Positions 25,935 to 34,961 of a stretch of 64,000 nt of DNA are shown piece by piece. The stretch is from Bacterioplanoides pacificum (GTDB taxonomy: Bacteria > Pseudomonadota > Gammaproteobacteria > Pseudomonadales > Oceanobacteraceae), in contig NZ_JBHRYB010000008.1 in NCBI RefSeq assembly GCF_042648445.1, positions 1 to 64,000 on the forward strand. Direction: 5' to 3'. The notes under the pieces were generated by a model. It did no database searches and was not told the origin of the DNA. It saw only the letters and a program-made list of their open reading frames with translations. Made by a program: the position numbers and the translations under genes. Every line of letters begins with the position of its first letter. The first letter of the stretch is position 1.

Positions 25935-27215
25935 ATGAATCTGACCCGTAACGTGCTGATTGCGATGGTATTGGCGGTGCTGCTTGGCAGCCTGGCTCAT
26001 GTCGCGCTGGCCAATCCGGAACTGAACGAGACACTGCGCTATGTGCTGAAACAGGTATTAGCGGAAGGCGTGTTTGACGTTATTGGCCAGATTTTTATCG
26101 CCAGTCTGAAGGTGATGGTGGTACCGCTGGTATTTGTGTCACTGGTGTGTGGAGTCTGTCATCTGAAGGATCAGAGCAGTCTTGGCATGTTAAGCCTGAA
26201 AACCATCGTGCTGTATCTGCTGACCACCGGGCTGGCGATTACCCTGGCTTTGTTTCTGGCCAACCTGCTCGACCCCGGGGTTGGCGCTTCGATTGAAACC
26301 CAGGGCAATTATGTGCCGCCGGAAGCCCGCTCGCTGAAAGACGTACTGGTCGATATCTTTCCAACCAATCCCATCAAGGCCATGGCCGAAGGCAAGATGT
26401 TGCAGGTGATTGTGTTTGCGGTATTGATTGGTATCGCTATTGGTCAGGCCGGGAAAGCCGGTGAGCGCATTGGCGCTGCGTTTAACCACTGGAACGAAGT
26501 GCTGATGAAGCTGGTGACACTGATGATGCAGCTTGCTCCGTTTGGCGTGTTTGCCTTGTTGTTCAGCATTTTTGCCAGCAAAGGGCTGGGCACCATTGGT
26601 GATCTGGCGTTGTATATGCTGACGGTGATTATGGCGCTGCTGTTGCATGCGCTGGTGATGTATCCGCTGTTATTAAAAACCCTCACTGGCCTGTCGCCGC
26701 TGATATTTTTGCGCAAACTGCGTAATGTGCAGTTATTTGCTTTCAGTACCGCATCCAGCAATGCCACCATTCCGGTGACGTTACGGGCGGTTGAACAACG
26801 GCTGGGGGTGAATAACCGCGTGGCATCCTTTGCTGTGCCGCTGGGGGCCACCATTAATATGGATGGCACCGCCATTATGCAGGGGGTGGCAACCGTGTTT
26901 ATTGCTCAGGCATTCCAGTTGCAGCTGGATATGATGGACTACATGCTGGTGGTACTGACCGCCATGTTGGCCTCGGTTGGCACCGCCGGTGTTCCCGGTG
27001 TTGGTCTGGTGACGCTGGCTATGGTACTCGACCAGGCCGGATTACCAGCAGAGGGGATTGGTCTGATTCTGGGTGTCGATCGTATTCTGGATATGATCCG
27101 CACGGCGGTAAATGTTACCGGAGATGCTATGGTTTCTGTGGTGGTTGCCAATAGTGAAGGTGGCCTCGATAAAGATCAGTTTAATGACCCCGCAGCAGGA
27201 GTGGAAAAAGCATGA
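25935..27215 (+). CDS. Dicarboxylate/amino acid:cation symporter (DAACS family)
   Basis: A 426-residue inner-membrane secondary transporter of the GltP/DctA family, which couples uptake of glutamate, aspartate or C4-dicarboxylates to Na+ or H+. Diagnostic motifs are FIASLKVMVVPLVFVSLVCG (about 55-74), the serine-rich reentrant loop FSTASSNATIPVT (about 271-283), GATINMDGTAIMQG (about 305-318) and GVPGVGLVTLAM near residue 355. AAGGAG precedes the ATG. Its last four bases overlap the start of the next gene (ATGA), so the two are in one operon. The substrate cannot be read from the sequence. Confidence 0.88.
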   Translation: MNLTRNVLIAMVLAVLLGSLAHVALANPELNETLRYVLKQVLAEGVFDVIGQIFIASLKVMVVPLVFVSLVCGVCHLKDQSSLGMLSLKTIVLYLLTTGLAITLALFLANLLDPGVGASIETQGNYVPPEARSLKDVLVDIFPTNPIKAMAEGKMLQVIVFAVLIGIAIGQAGKAGERIGAAFNHWNEVLMKLVTLMMQLAPFGVFALLFSIFASKGLGTIGDLALYMLTVIMALLLHALVMYPLLLKTLTGLSPLIFLRKLRNVQLFAFSTASSNATIPVTLRAVEQRLGVNNRVASFAVPLGATINMDGTAIMQGVATVFIAQAFQLQLDMMDYMLVVLTAMLASVGTAGVPGVGLVTLAMVLDQAGLPAEGIGLILGVDRILDMIRTAVNVTGDAMVSVVVANSEGGLDKDQFNDPAAGVEKA

Positions 27216-27991
27216 AAGGTGTGCCTCTCATTGGCCTTATGACTCTGGCCCTGATTACGGCCGGGCCGTTGCAGGCCAGTCCGGTGGCTGGTTCACTGGC
27301 AGAGCAGCAGGAGGGGCAGAGCGCGCAGACGCCGCAGCAGCAACTGGCCGACAGTATAGTGCAGCTGTCGGGGCTGACCGGACTCAGTCTGCAGGCTCGT
27401 AACCTGGCTCAACAAGTACTCAACGAGGAGCAGGCCGCACTGGGGTTTCAGTATCAGGTTGCCAGCCGGGTATCGTCGTTATGGAGCCCGGAGCGGCTGA
27501 CCCGGGTGCTGAAGGAAGCGTTACAGCCGCTGGATGAAACATCGCAGCAGACGCTGCTGGAAGCGCTGAATCATCAGTTGATGCAACGGGCCCGGGAAAA
27601 AGAAAACAGCACGGTGGTGGATCAGGACACCAAAGGCTTTCTCGCTTACGTGCAGAAGCTGCGCCGTCAGCCGCCGGCAGCCAGTCGTTTACAGGTGATT
27701 ACCGAGCTGGATCAGGCGATGCATTTCAGCAAGCTGCTGATGAACACCCGGGCGTCGGTATTTGCCCAGCTACAGGCTGTACTGCAGGGCTGGCAACCGC
27801 CGGCCAACTGGCAACAAACCATGCGCAATGAAAGCCGCGAATTTCTGTTATATACCTATCGCCGCACTCCGAACGATGGCATTCAGGCACTAACCCGGCT
27901 GTACCGCGACGCTGCGTTGCAGCAGTGGTTGCAGGCGGTTCAGCAGCGCCTCAGTCGCCTTGATCCGGATGTGGCGAGCGCGGGATCCTGA
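27212..27991 (+). CDS. Exported hypothetical protein, co-transcribed with the symporter
   Basis: A 259-residue protein with a clear signal peptide (MKGVPLIGLMTLALITAGPL, cleavage after LQA near residue 22), so periplasmic. The mature part is helical and rich in Gln, Leu and Ala, with a distant resemblance to DUF2059-type periplasmic helical proteins; I do not claim membership. It overlaps the symporter gene by 4 nt and is followed after 5 nt by the AraC regulator, so all three may be one transcript. Role unknown. Confidence 0.65.
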   Translation: MKGVPLIGLMTLALITAGPLQASPVAGSLAEQQEGQSAQTPQQQLADSIVQLSGLTGLSLQARNLAQQVLNEEQAALGFQYQVASRVSSLWSPERLTRVLKEALQPLDETSQQTLLEALNHQLMQRAREKENSTVVDQDTKGFLAYVQKLRRQPPAASRLQVITELDQAMHFSKLLMNTRASVFAQLQAVLQGWQPPANWQQTMRNESREFLLYTYRRTPNDGIQALTRLYRDAALQQWLQAVQQRLSRLDPDVASAGS

Positions 27992-27996
27992 AAACC

Positions 27997-29028
27997 TTGG
28001 CGCGTCAGCCGCAACGATTTTACAGCACCATTGCTGCCTGGCCGCTGGCTATTGCCCGGGCGCTGGAGCAGCGTGGCATTGATCCGGCACCTCTCTTTAG
28101 CCAGGCCGGCATTGATCGGCTGCAGCTACAGCAAAATCCTGATGGCCGGGTGGCCATCGACCACATGTCGCAGTTATGGCAGTTGAGTGAAGCGGCGACG
28201 GGCGACAGCAGCTTTGGCCTGAGCCTGGCTGACTTTGCTCAACCTATGCATTTCCGTGCTCTGGGGCTGGTGGTGATGACCTGCGACAGTATGTTGCAGG
28301 CTATCGAAAAACTGGCCGAATACCATGCGCTGGTGTCCGACACGGTGAACGTCCGGCTGGTACACCAGCCCGGTCGGGTGGGGTTTGTGGTGGATCCGCT
28401 GGCCGACGTGTATACCAGTCCGATGGCCAGTGAAGCATTTTTTGCCACTATGGTACGTTTCAGTCAGCAACTGAGCGGTGCCGATCAGCTGGTGGCCGGG
28501 GCCGAACTGGTACGGCCGGCACCGGCTGATCCGGCTCCCTGGCAGCAGGTATTCGGATCGCCGTTACGGTTTGCGGCGCCCACTAACTGCTTATGGTTCA
28601 GTCGTGCCGGACTGGCGGCTGCGCGGGTCATGGGCAATGCCGAGTTACGCCAGGCCAACGAAAATGAGGTACGCCGTTATCTGGCGGGGCTGCAGGCACT
28701 GGGCTGGCAGGCCCGGGTGGAGCAAAGTATATTGACGCTGCTGGTAGCCGGGGAGCCATCACTGGCTGATATCGCCGCCCGGCTGGGTATTGGTGAACGC
28801 TCTTTGCGGCGTTATCTGGCGGCCGAAAACACCAGCTTCCGTGAATGTCTGCAGCGCGCGCGGCAACAACTGGCTTGCCGGTTATTGCAGCAGGGCGTGG
28901 CGGTGGCAGAAGTGGCTCACCGCACCGGTTTCAGCGACAGCAGTAACTTCAGCCGTGCCTTTCAGCGCTGGACCGGGATGAAACCCGGTCAGTATCACGA
29001 TCCGGACATCATGGCGTCACCAGATTAA
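27997..29028 (+). CDS. AraC-family regulator, likely of the adjacent alkylsulfatase gene
   Basis: A 343-residue regulator starting with TTG at 27997. The N-terminal domain (about 20-200) is the arabinose-binding-like type (ALEQRGIDPAPLFSQAGID, FGLSLADFAQPMHFRALGLV). The C-terminal helix-turn-helix pair is at about 240-335, with LADIAARLGIGERSLRRYLA and VAEVAHRTGFSDSSNFSRAF. It is convergent with the alkylsulfatase gene and overlaps its 3' end by 20 bp. Direct repeats 21 bp apart upstream of the sulfatase look like AraC-type half-sites, making that gene the best candidate target. Confidence 0.83.
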   Translation: MARQPQRFYSTIAAWPLAIARALEQRGIDPAPLFSQAGIDRLQLQQNPDGRVAIDHMSQLWQLSEAATGDSSFGLSLADFAQPMHFRALGLVVMTCDSMLQAIEKLAEYHALVSDTVNVRLVHQPGRVGFVVDPLADVYTSPMASEAFFATMVRFSQQLSGADQLVAGAELVRPAPADPAPWQQVFGSPLRFAAPTNCLWFSRAGLAAARVMGNAELRQANENEVRRYLAGLQALGWQARVEQSILTLLVAGEPSLADIAARLGIGERSLRRYLAAENTSFRECLQRARQQLACRLLQQGVAVAEVAHRTGFSDSSNFSRAFQRWTGMKPGQYHDPDIMASPD

Positions 29029-30973
29029 AGTTAGTCTCCGGCTTTTCAAACAAGGTGAAAAAACGGATCAGCTCCAGCACGCTGCCATCAACGGATAACT
29101 CATCCGACAACAGGGTTTGTTTTAATCCGGCACTGCCCAGCAACATATCGACAAACAATTCGTGGCTGACGTTGAGGCGCAGTTCGGAATTATCACTGGC
29201 GCGCACCGGCCGGTGATGTAACACCGCGTTTTCAATCCATAAATAGTGGCTTTCATTGAGATCGGTGAAATGAATCACCAGTGACTGGAATTCATCAGCC
29301 TGTTCCGCTTTCAGCCGTACCGACATCGAATCAAAAAAGTTACTGACCGGCGACTGCATCAGAACGTCTTTCATTTTACTGATATCGATGGCGTTATCAC
29401 TCACGCCCTGAAGCAACTCCTGCGCGGCGGATAAATAGACGTCCCGCCAGGGGCCGGATTCGGACTGGAAACCCAGCTGCCGATAACTGCGCGCCAGCAG
29501 CTGACGACCGGAGTGATGATCGGGGTCGGCAAATACCAGGTGATTTAACAGCTCTGCCGCCCAGCGGTAGTCACCTTGTTGAAAGGCGGTTTCCGCTTGC
29601 CGGAACAGCGCCAGGCTGCCCCCCGCCAGTTGTACATAACGGCTGGCGGTTTCACTTTCAGGCAGCGGATCCAGGTGCGCCGGATTGCCGTCATACCAAC
29701 CCATATAGCCCTGATACACTGCCCGGCTGTTGTGTTTCAGCGTGCCGTAATAACCGCGGTTAGAGAAATTCTGCGCCAGGCTGTCGGGCAGCTGCAGCCG
29801 TTCAGCAATTTCACCGGCGGTCAGGCCGTTGTTCAGATGGCGCACCGTCTGATCATGAATGTATTTGTAGGTATCGCGCTGGCCGCTCAGAAACGCCTGG
29901 ATCTGTTGCTGTCCCCAGATTGGCCAGTGGTGGCTGGCAAAGTAGGTGTCGGCGTCGGCAAATAATTCCCGCGCCTGATCGATATAGGCGCTCCATTTAC
30001 GCGCATCCCGCACCTTGGCACCGCGTAACGTGTAGAGGTTGTGCATATTGCGTGACACCAGTTCCGCACCACAAAAGGCTTTATGTTGTGGCAGGTAAAA
30101 CGTCATCTCCGCTGGTGCTTCGGACTCGGGGGTGTATTGGAAAATAAAGGGCACACCGTCAATGGTCATCTCATGGCCGGTCTGGTCAATCAGAACATTG
30201 GGCTCAATGATGCCAAAGGTGCCGAAGGCCGGACCTTTGCCCAGCCCTGAACCAACGTGGCCCTGGGCGTTGCGTACCAGCTCGCGACCGTACATATAAC
30301 TGGCGCGACGGGTCATGGCTGGTCCGGCGATGATATTCTCACTGGTCGCTTCTTCCAGAAAACCGTGGGGCGCAATCACCGGGATATCGTTATTGGCGGC
30401 GCGATCTATTAACCCCAGCACACCGCCAAAGTGATCGATATGGCTGTGTGTAAACAATACCGCGGAGACCGGTTTTTGCGGCAGGTGCTGCATGGCGAAA
30501 TCCATGGCGAACTTCGCGGTTTCTTTCGCCGTCAGCGGATCAATCACAATCCAGCCGCTGTTACCCTCAATCAGCGTCATATTCGATAAATCAAAACCGC
30601 GCAGCTGATAAATGCCGTCCTGCACTTTAAACAGGCCGTGAATATTATTCAGTTTGGCCTGACGCCACAGGCTTGGGTTAACACTGGTCGGGGCATCGCC
30701 CTGGACAAAGTCATAATCGGCCAGGCGCCAGATAACTTCTCCGTTATCGTTACGTACTTCCAGTGATTCAGGCTTGGCTATTAAGCCCCGGTTGGCCTGT
30801 TCAAAGTCGCGTTGATCAGCCAGTGGTAACTGCTGCGCCAGTTGCTGGTTTGCGGCCACCGTGCTGGCGCTGGCACCATCACCGGCAAGGGTATTAGGGG
30901 AAGAATCGCAGGCGCTGAGTAATGGCAGACTCAGCAGCAGGGCACAAACAGGGCGGAAAAAAGCGGATGGCAT
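29009..30973 (-). CDS. Alkyl/aryl-sulfatase, SdsA-type metallo-beta-lactamase fold lipoprotein
   Basis: A 654-residue enzyme of the alkylsulfatase family (SdsA1/YjcS/BDS1), which hydrolyses alkyl sulfates such as SDS to alcohol and sulfate. The Zn-binding motif THSHIDHFGG (His176, His178, Asp180, His181) opens the metallo-beta-lactamase core. Further conserved pieces are YTPESEAPAEMTFYLP, SHHWPIWG and, at 380-500, the dimerisation domain, then a C-terminal SCP2-like lipid-binding region. The N-terminus has a lipobox-like LLSAC (Cys22), so it may be an outer-membrane lipoprotein, whereas SdsA1 is secreted. Start ATG at 30973. It is probably regulated by the convergent AraC protein. Confidence 0.88.
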   Translation of the reverse strand: MPSAFFRPVCALLLSLPLLSACDSSPNTLAGDGASASTVAANQQLAQQLPLADQRDFEQANRGLIAKPESLEVRNDNGEVIWRLADYDFVQGDAPTSVNPSLWRQAKLNNIHGLFKVQDGIYQLRGFDLSNMTLIEGNSGWIVIDPLTAKETAKFAMDFAMQHLPQKPVSAVLFTHSHIDHFGGVLGLIDRAANNDIPVIAPHGFLEEATSENIIAGPAMTRRASYMYGRELVRNAQGHVGSGLGKGPAFGTFGIIEPNVLIDQTGHEMTIDGVPFIFQYTPESEAPAEMTFYLPQHKAFCGAELVSRNMHNLYTLRGAKVRDARKWSAYIDQARELFADADTYFASHHWPIWGQQQIQAFLSGQRDTYKYIHDQTVRHLNNGLTAGEIAERLQLPDSLAQNFSNRGYYGTLKHNSRAVYQGYMGWYDGNPAHLDPLPESETASRYVQLAGGSLALFRQAETAFQQGDYRWAAELLNHLVFADPDHHSGRQLLARSYRQLGFQSESGPWRDVYLSAAQELLQGVSDNAIDISKMKDVLMQSPVSNFFDSMSVRLKAEQADEFQSLVIHFTDLNESHYLWIENAVLHHRPVRASDNSELRLNVSHELFVDMLLGSAGLKQTLLSDELSVDGSVLELIRFFTLFEKPETNFNLVTP

Positions 30974-31037
30974 AATGGTCTCCGTTTATTGTTATTGATG
31001 CTGGCCAGTGTAGCGTTGCAAGTGGCTGGCGCCTTAG

Positions 31038-31073
31038 TTCGCACTGACCAGAAAGTGGTCCGCACTGGCCAGC
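31038..31073 (-). promoter_or_regulatory. Candidate AraC-type operator: two direct half-sites 21 bp apart
   Basis: CGCACTGACCAG (31040-31051) and CGCACTGGCCAG (31061-31072) are direct repeats with starts exactly 21 bp apart, two helical turns, the layout typical of AraC-family binding sites. They lie 65-100 bp upstream of the alkylsulfatase start codon at 30973. Confidence 0.55.
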
Positions 31074-31123
31074 CAGGCCGTTGAGTTGGTTTAGGGCCTT
31101 GCATACTGCTTTATTTCAGACTA

Positions 31124-31159
31124 TGTTCAATAATATTGAACGTTCACTATTGTTGAACA
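31124..31159 (+). promoter_or_regulatory. Candidate operator of the AbiE-type operon
   Basis: Two adjacent inverted repeats, TTCAATAATATTGAA (31126-31140) and GTTCACTATTGTTGAAC (31142-31158), share TTCAA/TTGAA arms. They lie 16 bp before the antitoxin start. AbiEi antitoxins are known to autorepress by binding inverted repeats in their promoter, so this is the expected site. Confidence 0.55.
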
Positions 31160-31174
31160 TATAGGTGTTTAATC

Positions 31175-32185
31175 ATGCATCCCATTAATGCCGCAGAAGA
31201 CTGTGCCCGGGCACTGAGCCGCAGAGTGAATCTGGATATTGCAATGGCTGAAGATAGCAGTGGCTTATCTAATATTGGAGCCAGTGTGAAGCTGGATGAC
31301 GATATCCGGCTAGCGGTTTATTGGTTATTCCGAGAGGATATGGAGGCACTGAATGTTGCTGATCTTGAGCTGCTCAGGCCACAGAAAGATCAGCTTATCA
31401 TTGCCACCCCGGTAATCAGTGCCCGTACTGCTACCCGCTGGCGTAAGCTGGGCTTTCAGTATATGGATGCTTCCGGGAATGCCTGCATTAATAATCAGGG
31501 TTATCATATAGTCTCCGTCGGCCATCAGCCTGCTTCTTCGAAAGTGGTTTCCAGCTCTCCTGATGGCAAAACAGGAAAGTCATTCCAGCCCAGTGGCCTT
31601 AAAGTCATATTTTCACTTCTGAATAACGAGGAACTGGTCTCTTCTTCTCTGAGAACCATTTCAGAAAACTCGGGAGTGTCTTTAGGTTCTACCAGCGCAG
31701 TTTATAAAGATTTACTGGCTCATGGTTATATTCGCAAGCAAGGAAAATATGTGGAGCTCAGCAATAAGCAGCAGCTGATTGAGCGCTGGGCTGAAGCGTA
31801 CCCGTATCAGATAAGAAACAAAAAACTGATCGGGCACTTCACATCGGATGACCCCGACTGGTGGAAAAATATTGAAAACCTGTCTGGCTTTCAATTCAGT
31901 GGTGAAATAGCCGCCAGAGAATTATCAAATTATCTGAATCCCAGAGATGGGTTGGTTTATCTGAATAAGAAAAATCAAACGGATTTTATCCGTACGGCCC
32001 GACTCCGAAGAATAAAAAGTGAAGAAAAGCCTGAAATTCGCATTGATCTGTATGAAGCCTTCTGGTTGTTGGAAAACGATCGGATAACGGCACCGCCATT
32101 AGTTATTTATAGCGATCTGATAGAAACAGGCGATAGCCGAAATATGGATGCGGCGAGCAGGATTAAAGAGGCATTCCTTGATTGA
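31175..32185 (+). CDS. AbiEi-family antitoxin (type IV toxin-antitoxin)
   Basis: A 336-residue protein resembling the longer AbiEi antitoxin branch (AbiEi_2 type). A winged-helix segment lies at about 145-200 (LRTISENSGVSLGSTSAVYK), and the C-terminal part carries FSGEIAARELSNYLNPRDGL and the late PPLVIYSDLIETGDSRNMDAA, both usual in the family. In type IV systems the antitoxin counters the toxin's effect without binding it and also represses the operon. A repeat-rich operator lies upstream. The next gene overlaps its end. The base composition is lower in GC than the flanks, suggesting transfer. Such pairs can act as abortive-infection phage defence. Confidence 0.78.
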   Translation: MHPINAAEDCARALSRRVNLDIAMAEDSSGLSNIGASVKLDDDIRLAVYWLFREDMEALNVADLELLRPQKDQLIIATPVISARTATRWRKLGFQYMDASGNACINNQGYHIVSVGHQPASSKVVSSSPDGKTGKSFQPSGLKVIFSLLNNEELVSSSLRTISENSGVSLGSTSAVYKDLLAHGYIRKQGKYVELSNKQQLIERWAEAYPYQIRNKKLIGHFTSDDPDWWKNIENLSGFQFSGEIAARELSNYLNPRDGLVYLNKKNQTDFIRTARLRRIKSEEKPEIRIDLYEAFWLLENDRITAPPLVIYSDLIETGDSRNMDAASRIKEAFLD

Positions 32186-33005
32186 TGTGGCGGGTAAACT
32201 CCCTGCTGGTTTGGTGGAAATGTATCAGCTTGTGGAGCAGTGTGCGCATGCACAGAAAATCAGCTTTCTGATTGTTGGCGCTCTGTCCCGGGATCTGGTC
32301 TTGCATCATGGCTATGGCGCCCGGATTGAGCGAGGTACAAGAGATGTGGATTTTGCTGTTCAAATTGCAGGTTGGGATGAGTTTGATCGGTTGAAGTCTT
32401 CACTGATTCAGCTGGGTTTTCATGAAGATAAAAAGCTGAAATATCGTCTGCATTTTAGCGATCACGAGGGCATCCCCTGGGAGTTGGATTTGTTGCCTTT
32501 TGGTGAGGTCAGTGATGGTACCCGGGATATAAGCTGGCCGCCGGATGGCGACTTTAAAATGTCGACTCTGGGCTTTCCTGAAGCGCTTGAGAATGCCTGG
32601 TTGGTAAAACTTAAGGAAGACCCGGAGTGTATTGTTCCGGTTGCCAGTCCGGTAACTATGATATTGCTGAAGTTGGTTGCCTGGACAGAAAGGGAACCCA
32701 TGGTTAGGGCAAAAGATGCTTTGGATGTCGCCTATATCATCAGAAGCTACGAAAAAATCCCCGAGGTATATGCTCAGCTGTATGATCTGGGGTTTATGGA
32801 AGAATGTGACTGGGATTCAGAGTTAGCGTCGGCAAGTCTGTTAGGAGAACAGCTGGCTGCTGTTGCACGCTTTGAGACACAGGAATATCTACAGGAAAAT
32901 CTGATTAATAACCGCCGCCAGAGCGCTTCTTTTATTGCTGATATGCAAGCGGAATCAGCACAACAGTGGTTGCACGCTTTATTGCAAATGAAGCGGTCCC
33001 GCTGA
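32148..33005 (+). CDS. AbiEii-like nucleotidyltransferase toxin
   Basis: Up to 285 residues of the nucleotidyltransferase fold. The active-site region reads LIVGALSRDLVLHHGYGARI then GTRDVDFAV (about 41-76), with the D-x-D pair, a later acidic residue in WELDLLPFGEV and the helical KLVAWTEREPMVRAKDALDV. This fits AbiEii/AbiGii-type toxins, which use NTP to modify targets such as tRNA. The listed start (ATG 32148) overlaps the antitoxin by 38 nt. A TTG at 32178 with AGAGG 6 nt upstream overlaps it by only 8 nt and may be the true start. Forms the toxin of the pair by context; activity untested. Confidence 0.75.
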   Translation: MRRAGLKRHSLIDVAGKLPAGLVEMYQLVEQCAHAQKISFLIVGALSRDLVLHHGYGARIERGTRDVDFAVQIAGWDEFDRLKSSLIQLGFHEDKKLKYRLHFSDHEGIPWELDLLPFGEVSDGTRDISWPPDGDFKMSTLGFPEALENAWLVKLKEDPECIVPVASPVTMILLKLVAWTEREPMVRAKDALDVAYIIRSYEKIPEVYAQLYDLGFMEECDWDSELASASLLGEQLAAVARFETQEYLQENLINNRRQSASFIADMQAESAQQWLHALLQMKRSR

Positions 33006-33175
33006 GTGTCTTGTTGTCAGCAGGCAGAAGTGGTGGGGAAACCCACAATTGACGTGTTGGCACAGTTGTTTGGACTTCTCGTGCGCTTCTGTCTGCTATA
33101 AGCTGGCCTCATTGATGAAAAGCTGTCACAGCTGGGCGCTACACTGCCAGCCAATTCGTTTCACAAGGACATCCC

Positions 33176-34378
33176 ATGATTATTAAGCCCAAGATTCGCG
33201 GTTTTATCTGTACCACCACTCATCCTGTGGGCTGCACAGCCAATGTTCAGGAGCAGATCAATATCACCCGGGCACAGGGGGAGATCGGTAAGGGTCCGAA
33301 GAAAGTGCTGGTGATTGGTTCTTCCAGCGGTTACGGCCTGGCTTCGCGTATTACGGCGGCTTTTGGTAGTGGTGCGGCGACCATCGGCGTGTTTTTTGAG
33401 AAGCCGGCAACGGAGAAAAAAGCCGGTACGGCAGGCTGGCATAATTCTGCGGCATTCGACCAGCTGGCCCATGACGCCGGCTTGTATGCCAAAAGCCTGA
33501 ATGGGGATGCCTTCAGCCACGAAGCGAAAAACAAAACCATTGAGCTGATTAAACAGGACCTGGGTCAGGTGGATATGGTGGTGTATTCGCTGGCGTCACC
33601 GGTACGTAAACTGCCGGATTCCGGTGAGCTGGTGCGTTCAGCACTGAAACCGGTGGGTGAGGTGTATAAAGCCACAGCCGTCGATACCAATAAAGACACC
33701 CTGTTTGAGGCCGAAGTGGAACCGGCCAGTCAGCAGGAAATAGACGATACCGTGACCGTAATGGGCGGTCAGGACTGGGAATTGTGGATGCAGGCGCTGG
33801 CGGATGCCGGTGTGCTGGCCGACGGTTGTAAAACCGTGGCCTACAGTTACATCGGCACCGAAATTACCTGGCCGATCTACTGGAATGGGGCGTTGGGTGA
33901 AGCGAAAAAAGACCTCGACCGTGCCGCCCGGGCCATTGATCAGCGCATGCAGCAACTGAACGGCAGCGCCAATGTGGCGGTGTTAAAAAGTGTTGTGACC
34001 CAGGCCAGTTCGGCGATCCCGGTGATGCCTCTGTATATCGCCATGGCGTTTAAAAAGATGCGCGAACTGGGTATTCATGAAGGCTGTATTGAACAGATCA
34101 ATCGCATGTTCCGTGAACGTTTATACCGTGCTGACGGGGTTGCCCCTGAGGTTGATGAAGAGAACCGCCTGCGGCTGGATGACTGGGAATTGCGTGCCGA
34201 CGTACAGGACCATTGCCAGGCGTTATGGCCAACCCTGACGGATGAAAATCTGCGCGAGTTAACCGACTATCAGGAATACAAAGATGAATTCCTGAAATTA
34301 TTCGGTTTTGGCATTGCCGGGATTGACTATGACGCTGACGTTAATCCGCTGGTGCCGTTTGATGTGATCGACATCTGA
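33176..34378 (+). CDS. fabV: Enoyl-ACP reductase FabV
   Basis: A 400-residue NADH-dependent enoyl-ACP reductase completing each cycle of fatty-acid elongation. The start MIIKPKIRGFICTTTHPVGC is characteristic of FabV. The nucleotide-binding stretch is VLVIGSSSGYGLASRI (about 44-59). The catalytic Y-X8-K motif is YWNGALGEAK (about 235-244). The length fits FabV and excludes FabI (about 260 residues). FabV is intrinsically insensitive to triclosan, known from Vibrio and Pseudomonas. Monocistronic, ended by a strong terminator. Confidence 0.96.
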   Translation: MIIKPKIRGFICTTTHPVGCTANVQEQINITRAQGEIGKGPKKVLVIGSSSGYGLASRITAAFGSGAATIGVFFEKPATEKKAGTAGWHNSAAFDQLAHDAGLYAKSLNGDAFSHEAKNKTIELIKQDLGQVDMVVYSLASPVRKLPDSGELVRSALKPVGEVYKATAVDTNKDTLFEAEVEPASQQEIDDTVTVMGGQDWELWMQALADAGVLADGCKTVAYSYIGTEITWPIYWNGALGEAKKDLDRAARAIDQRMQQLNGSANVAVLKSVVTQASSAIPVMPLYIAMAFKKMRELGIHEGCIEQINRMFRERLYRADGVAPEVDEENRLRLDDWELRADVQDHCQALWPTLTDENLRELTDYQEYKDEFLKLFGFGIAGIDYDADVNPLVPFDVIDI

Positions 34379-34407
34379 GTAATAATTAACAAGTCTGGTA
34401 TTTTTAC

Positions 34408-34440
34408 AAACCCTGGGCGCCAAGCGGCCAGGGTTTTTTT
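34408..34440 (+). terminator. Rho-independent terminator of fabV
   Basis: AAACCCTGG (34408-34416) pairs with CCAGGGTTT (34428-34436) and is followed by a run of T. It lies 30 bp after the fabV stop. Confidence 0.85.
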
Positions 34441-34479
34441 ATGCCCTGGCAGATATGTCGGGCAGCGGAACAGGATCTG

Positions 34480-34911
34480 ATGGAATTTCTGCAGCCGGGT
34501 TACGGCGTTTTATTTTTATTGTCTTTCAGTGCGGCCACCATTCTGCCGTTCGGGTCGGAATGGTTGTTGTGGTTGATGTGGTCGCAGCAGTTCGCAGTTG
34601 TACCTACCCTGGTGCTGGCAACGGCCGGCAACACATTTGGCAGTTATTTCAATTATGCGCTGGGGTATTGGGCCCACGAACAGCTTCAGCGGCGTGGCAG
34701 GTTAACCGGACCTGGCTGGCAACAGGCAGAGCGCTGGTTTCAGCGTTATGGTGTGTGGAGTTTGTTGTTGGCCTGGCTGCCGCTGGTTGGTGATCCGCTG
34801 ACATTGCTGGCGGGCATTCTGAAAGCACCCTGGCAGCGGGTATGGTGGTTAATTCTGCTATCCAAAAGCCTGCGTTATGGTGCATTATATCTGATTTATT
34901 TTTATATCTAA
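34480..34911 (+). CDS. YqaA-type small DedA-like (SNARE-associated) membrane protein
   Basis: A 143-residue inner-membrane protein starting at the ATG at 34480 (MEFLQPGYGVLFLLSFSAAT), with AGGA 5 nt upstream; the frame is open to 34441. Conserved YqaA/DedA-like parts are ATILPFGSEWLLWLM, AGNTFGSYFNYALGYWA and the second amphipathic repeat WLPLVGDPLTLLAGILK. DedA relatives act as phospholipid flippases or membrane-homeostasis proteins; the role of the short YqaA branch is not established. Confidence 0.82.
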   Translation: MEFLQPGYGVLFLLSFSAATILPFGSEWLLWLMWSQQFAVVPTLVLATAGNTFGSYFNYALGYWAHEQLQRRGRLTGPGWQQAERWFQRYGVWSLLLAWLPLVGDPLTLLAGILKAPWQRVWWLILLSKSLRYGALYLIYFYI

Positions 34912-34961
34912 CTAAAGTTAGTTGAATCAATAGTGTGAGTGGTTAAGTTTGGATTTCTGTT

